Positions 5,598 through 7,972 of a stretch of DNA of 7,972 nt are shown piece by piece. The notes beneath the pieces were generated by a model, which worked only from the letters and a program-made list of their open reading frames with translations, had not been told where the DNA came from and did not search any database. Source of the stretch: Rubrobacter sp. (GTDB lineage Bacteria > Actinomycetota > Rubrobacteria > Rubrobacterales > Rubrobacteraceae). The DNA is taken from assembly GCA_019247245.1 (NCBI GenBank), contig JAFAPF010000411.1, positions 1 to 7,972 of the forward strand, read 5' to 3'. Each line of letters begins with the position of its first letter. Position 1 is the stretch's first letter. The translations under genes were made by a program, and so were the position numbers.

Positions 5598-7382
5598 CTA
5601 GCGCGTAGTGAACTCTTGGAGCTTGCCCTTGAGCGACTGCTTAATGATCCTCGCCGCGTTCGGGTCGCGCTTGAGCAAGGCCTGGGCCATTTGCTTGGCC
5701 TGCTCGAAACGGATATGAGGCGGCAGTGGCGGCACCTCGGGGTCGGTTACGGCTTCGTAGAGAACAGGGCGGTCGGTCGCTAGGGCCTCATCCCAGGCGT
5801 CAGCTACTTGATCCGGCGAATCCACGCGTATGCCCTTGAACCCGAGCAGCTCCGCGAAGCGCGCGTAGGGAAAGTCGGGGATGTTCTGTGAGGCATCAAG
5901 CTTGGGGTCGCCCGCCAGCACCCGCTGTTTCCAAGTCACTTGGTTGAGGTCCTGGTTGTTTAAAACGAGGAAGATCAGGCGCGGATCACTCCAGCGTTGC
6001 CAGTACTTGGCGATGTCGACCAGCGCGCTGAAGCCGAACATTTGCATCGTACCGTCTCCTAAGGTCGCGATCACGGGGCGATCAGGGTGGGCGAATTTGG
6101 CACCCAGAGGGTAGGTCGCCCCCGGCCCCATCGTCGCAAGCGTCCCCGAGAAAGTGGCCATCATGCCTTCACGCAGCTTGAGGTGCCTAGCCCACCAGTT
6201 CGTCGCCGAACCCGAATCGCCTATGAGGATGCAGCGATCGGGTAGGCGTGCAGAAAGCTCATGGAAGACCCTTTGAGGGTTCAATGGTTGGGCATTCTGC
6301 ATCGCCTGATTCTCTAGAATCTCCCACCAACGTCTGATATTATCCTCGATCTGCTCCCGCCACGAGCGATCCTCCTTACGCCTAAGATGCGGGATGAGGG
6401 CCTTTAGGGTCTCCTTAGAATCACCTACAAGGTTGACCTCCATCGGGTAACGAATGCCGAGCATCTTGCCATCGATGTCTATTTGCACCCCTCGGGCTTG
6501 GCCTGGCTCCGGCAGCCATTCCGAGTAGGGGAAGCCTGAGCCGACCATAAGCAGCGTGTCACAGTTCTCCATCATCTCGGCGCTGGGCTTGGTACCCAAG
6601 AGCCCTACCGAGCCACTGACGAACGGCAGGTCGTCGGGCAGCGCCGCCCGGCCGTTTAAGGCTTTGGCCACCCCGCAGGCCAAGATGTCGGCCGCCTCCT
6701 TGACCTCCTCGGCGGCATGCATCGCCCCCGCCCCGATCAGCATCGCCACCCGCTGGCCCGCGTTCAAGACCTCGGCGGCACGCTTGAGGTCATCCTCCTG
6801 CGGAGCCACGCGTGGGGCTTCGGGGAACCCCTCACCAGAAAAGACCGCGCCGTGCTGACGTGGGGGCTCCTCGTACTCGGACTCCGCCACGTCGTCAGGT
6901 ACGATGACGCAGGTGACCGAGCGGGTCGTCTTGGCGATGCGCATGGCGCGGTCGATGAGGTGTGGTGCCTGCTGGGGGGTCATGCAGTATTGCACGTACT
7001 CGTGCGCTACGTCCTTATAGAGGCTGAGAAGATCGACCTCCTGCATGTAGCTGCTTCCGAGGGCCATGCTCACCTGCTGACCTACGAGGGCCACCACAGG
7101 GTGGTGGTCGAGCTTGGCGTCGTAGAGACCGTTCAAAAGATGGATGGCGCCGGGGCCCGAGGTGGCCATGCACACGCCCACCTCGTCCGTGAGCTTCGCG
7201 TGGGCGCACGCCGCGAACGAGGCGAACTCTTCGTGGCTGGTCTGGATGAATTCGACCCGGTCGCCGACCTCGTGGAAGGCACCCATCAGTGCGTTGATGC
7301 CATCGCCTGGGTACCCATAGATTCGCTTAACTCCCCACTCGTTTAGACGCTCCAGCATGAACTGCGCCACGTTCTTGGCCAC
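5598..7382 (-). CDS. TPP-dependent PoxB-like enzyme (pyruvate oxidase / acetolactate synthase superfamily)
   Basis: Probably decarboxylates pyruvate or another 2-oxoacid using thiamine diphosphate, with flavin and quinone if it is a true PoxB-type oxidase. The 594 residues show the three-domain layout. The N-terminal domain has GYPGDGINAL (23-32), the activating Glu in SHEEFA (E51) and TSGPGAIHLLNGLYDA (74-89). The middle domain contains an IGAGA loop, DTLLMVGSGFPYSEWLP and LVGDSKETLKALIP, very like the PoxB segments with FPY and LVGD. The C-terminal domain has the metal/TPP motif GDG at 442-444 and NN at 475-476. Thirty residues separate them instead of the usual 24-27 because of an insertion around KYWQRWSDPRL. 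The GTG start is fixed by AGGAGG (7390-7395) seven bases upstream. Acetolactate synthase and other 2-oxoacid decarboxylases are alternatives; substrate is not decided by sequence. Confidence 0.85.
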   Translation of the reverse strand: MAKNVAQFMLERLNEWGVKRIYGYPGDGINALMGAFHEVGDRVEFIQTSHEEFASFAACAHAKLTDEVGVCMATSGPGAIHLLNGLYDAKLDHHPVVALVGQQVSMALGSSYMQEVDLLSLYKDVAHEYVQYCMTPQQAPHLIDRAMRIAKTTRSVTCVIVPDDVAESEYEEPPRQHGAVFSGEGFPEAPRVAPQEDDLKRAAEVLNAGQRVAMLIGAGAMHAAEEVKEAADILACGVAKALNGRAALPDDLPFVSGSVGLLGTKPSAEMMENCDTLLMVGSGFPYSEWLPEPGQARGVQIDIDGKMLGIRYPMEVNLVGDSKETLKALIPHLRRKEDRSWREQIEDNIRRWWEILENQAMQNAQPLNPQRVFHELSARLPDRCILIGDSGSATNWWARHLKLREGMMATFSGTLATMGPGATYPLGAKFAHPDRPVIATLGDGTMQMFGFSALVDIAKYWQRWSDPRLIFLVLNNQDLNQVTWKQRVLAGDPKLDASQNIPDFPYARFAELLGFKGIRVDSPDQVADAWDEALATDRPVLYEAVTDPEVPPLPPHIRFEQAKQMAQALLKRDPNAARIIKQSLKGKLQEFTTR

Positions 7383-7389
7383 GAGAAAT

Positions 7390-7395
7390 CCTCCT
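7390..7395 (-). promoter_or_regulatory. Strong ribosome binding site of the TPP-enzyme gene
   Basis: AGGAGG on the minus strand lies seven bases before the GTG at 7382 and supports this non-ATG start. Confidence 0.8.
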
Positions 7396-7419
7396 GGGCT
7401 AGTCCTTACTCAGCGAGCC

Positions 7420-7446
7420 ATTCTACCTTAAGAGGGAACTGTCCAA
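7420..7446 (-). promoter_or_regulatory. Candidate promoter of the TPP-enzyme gene
   Basis: TAGAAT (7425-7420, five of six -10 bases) lies 15 bases downstream of TTGGAC (7446-7441). The spacing is short and the -35 is poor, so the -10 is the better-supported half. The 205-base gap to the upstream PIN gene makes an own promoter likely. Confidence 0.3.
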
Positions 7447-7587
7447 GGGTGAAGCGAGGCGGCATCCCCATGCTGAAGCGGTTACTCTTGGAATTCGGGC
7501 AGCACCTTCTTCGAGGCACCATTAAGGTAAATAAGGACTAAAGGCAGTTAGACGCACATTGAGAATTCTGCGTATCAACACACCTTC

Positions 7588-7972
7588 CTAGGCTGCTTGG
7601 TCTTGTTCTGCAGCCGCTGGAAGCCGGTAGCCGTTCTTGGCAAACGTTTCATCAAAGCCGAAAATATACGGGGTCTGGTAGTGTGTCGCAAAAGCCATCA
7701 CCAGACAGTCGAAAAACGATGGCGCTCCCCGAGCTCCTTTTGCAGTTCGCAGCAACTCAATAGCCGTCTTATAAACCAATGCCTCTGTCTTGATAAAAAC
7801 GAAATCGCCTACGCTCTGACGCTCTAGAATCGCCCGTGCTGCTTTTGTTCCTGCTTCTCTGCTGACTCGCTTACTCAGAGCAGTCACGCTTTCGGCAAAG
7901 ATTTCGCGTGGCAGGAGCACTCGCCAGGAGGCACGATCGGTGATGATCTCGCTGATAGCGAGTGCTCGATTA
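7588..7972 (-). CDS. PIN-domain (VapC-like) protein, N-terminus off window
   Basis: PIN domains are Mg-dependent ribonucleases, most often toxins of VapBC-type toxin-antitoxin pairs. The frame is open from the window edge to TAG at 7588, leaving 127 residues; roughly the first 10-25 residues with the initial D-T-N motif are outside. Visible family features are LPREIFAESVTAL, with the expected Glu, then SFFDCLVMAFA, with the central catalytic Asp, and YIFGFDETFAKNGY, with the terminal Asp. The short polar tail ends AAAEQDQAA. The antitoxin would be expected just upstream, to the right of the window, and cannot be seen. The GTG at 7920 is an internal codon and not the start, because family sequence continues upstream in frame. 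The three visible acidic positions are intact, so the protein is probably active. Confidence 0.8.
   Translation of the reverse strand, partial: NRALAISEIITDRASWRVLLPREIFAESVTALSKRVSREAGTKAARAILERQSVGDFVFIKTEALVYKTAIELLRTAKGARGAPSFFDCLVMAFATHYQTPYIFGFDETFAKNGYRLPAAAEQDQAA

Noticed and set aside
6717..7346. 209-residue plus-strand frame
   Set aside because: It lies wholly opposite the well-supported TPP-enzyme gene and shows no domain or start signal.

Overview
The window looks like bacterial chromosome with an A+T-richer, decayed accessory stretch inserted between conserved housekeeping-type genes. No marker fixes the taxon. The protein styles (a YkcB/ArnT-like GT39 enzyme, a Bacillus-length GlpD, a PoxB-like TPP enzyme) and the moderately high GC of the real genes suggest a free-living aerobe of an actinobacterial or Rubrobacter/Deinococcota/Chloroflexota type. 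That placement is inference only.

Layout: 1-1343 (minus) is the N-terminal 447 codons of a polytopic glycosyltransferase family 39 membrane enzyme, cut by the window edge, with a plausible promoter at 1392-1419. From 1420 to about 3490 there is little coding sequence and many repeats: an 18-bp tandem pair (1627-1662), three GTCTCA words (1785-1816), and two copies of a ~210-bp direct repeat (about 1966-2180 and 3207-3425). Each copy contains the 3' half of a tRNA-Val with anticodon CAC but no 5' half. Between the copies lies a minus-strand reading frame for a basic, repeat-containing protein with two membrane segments (2209-2904). It is preceded by a stop-interrupted stretch that reads like the C-terminal part of a family 2 glycosyltransferase (about 2905-3057).

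From 3768 the sequence is ordinary again: glpD on the plus strand (3768-5444), convergent with a PoxB-like TPP enzyme on the minus strand (5598-7382). The window ends with the C-terminal 127 codons of a PIN-domain protein (7588-7972, minus).

How the pieces fit: glpD and the PoxB-like enzyme are both candidate flavin-linked dehydrogenases that would feed electrons into respiration (glycerol-3-phosphate and pyruvate), but they are convergent and so not one operon. The GT39 gene and the GT2-like remnant suggest an envelope-glycan locus on the left. The repeated tRNA-Val 3' halves, with gapless conserved flanks and paired GTGCAGC words at fixed distance, are best explained as attachment-site remnants of tyrosine-recombinase elements integrated serially at a tRNA-Val gene. 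No integrase is visible. This is the most interesting part of the window.
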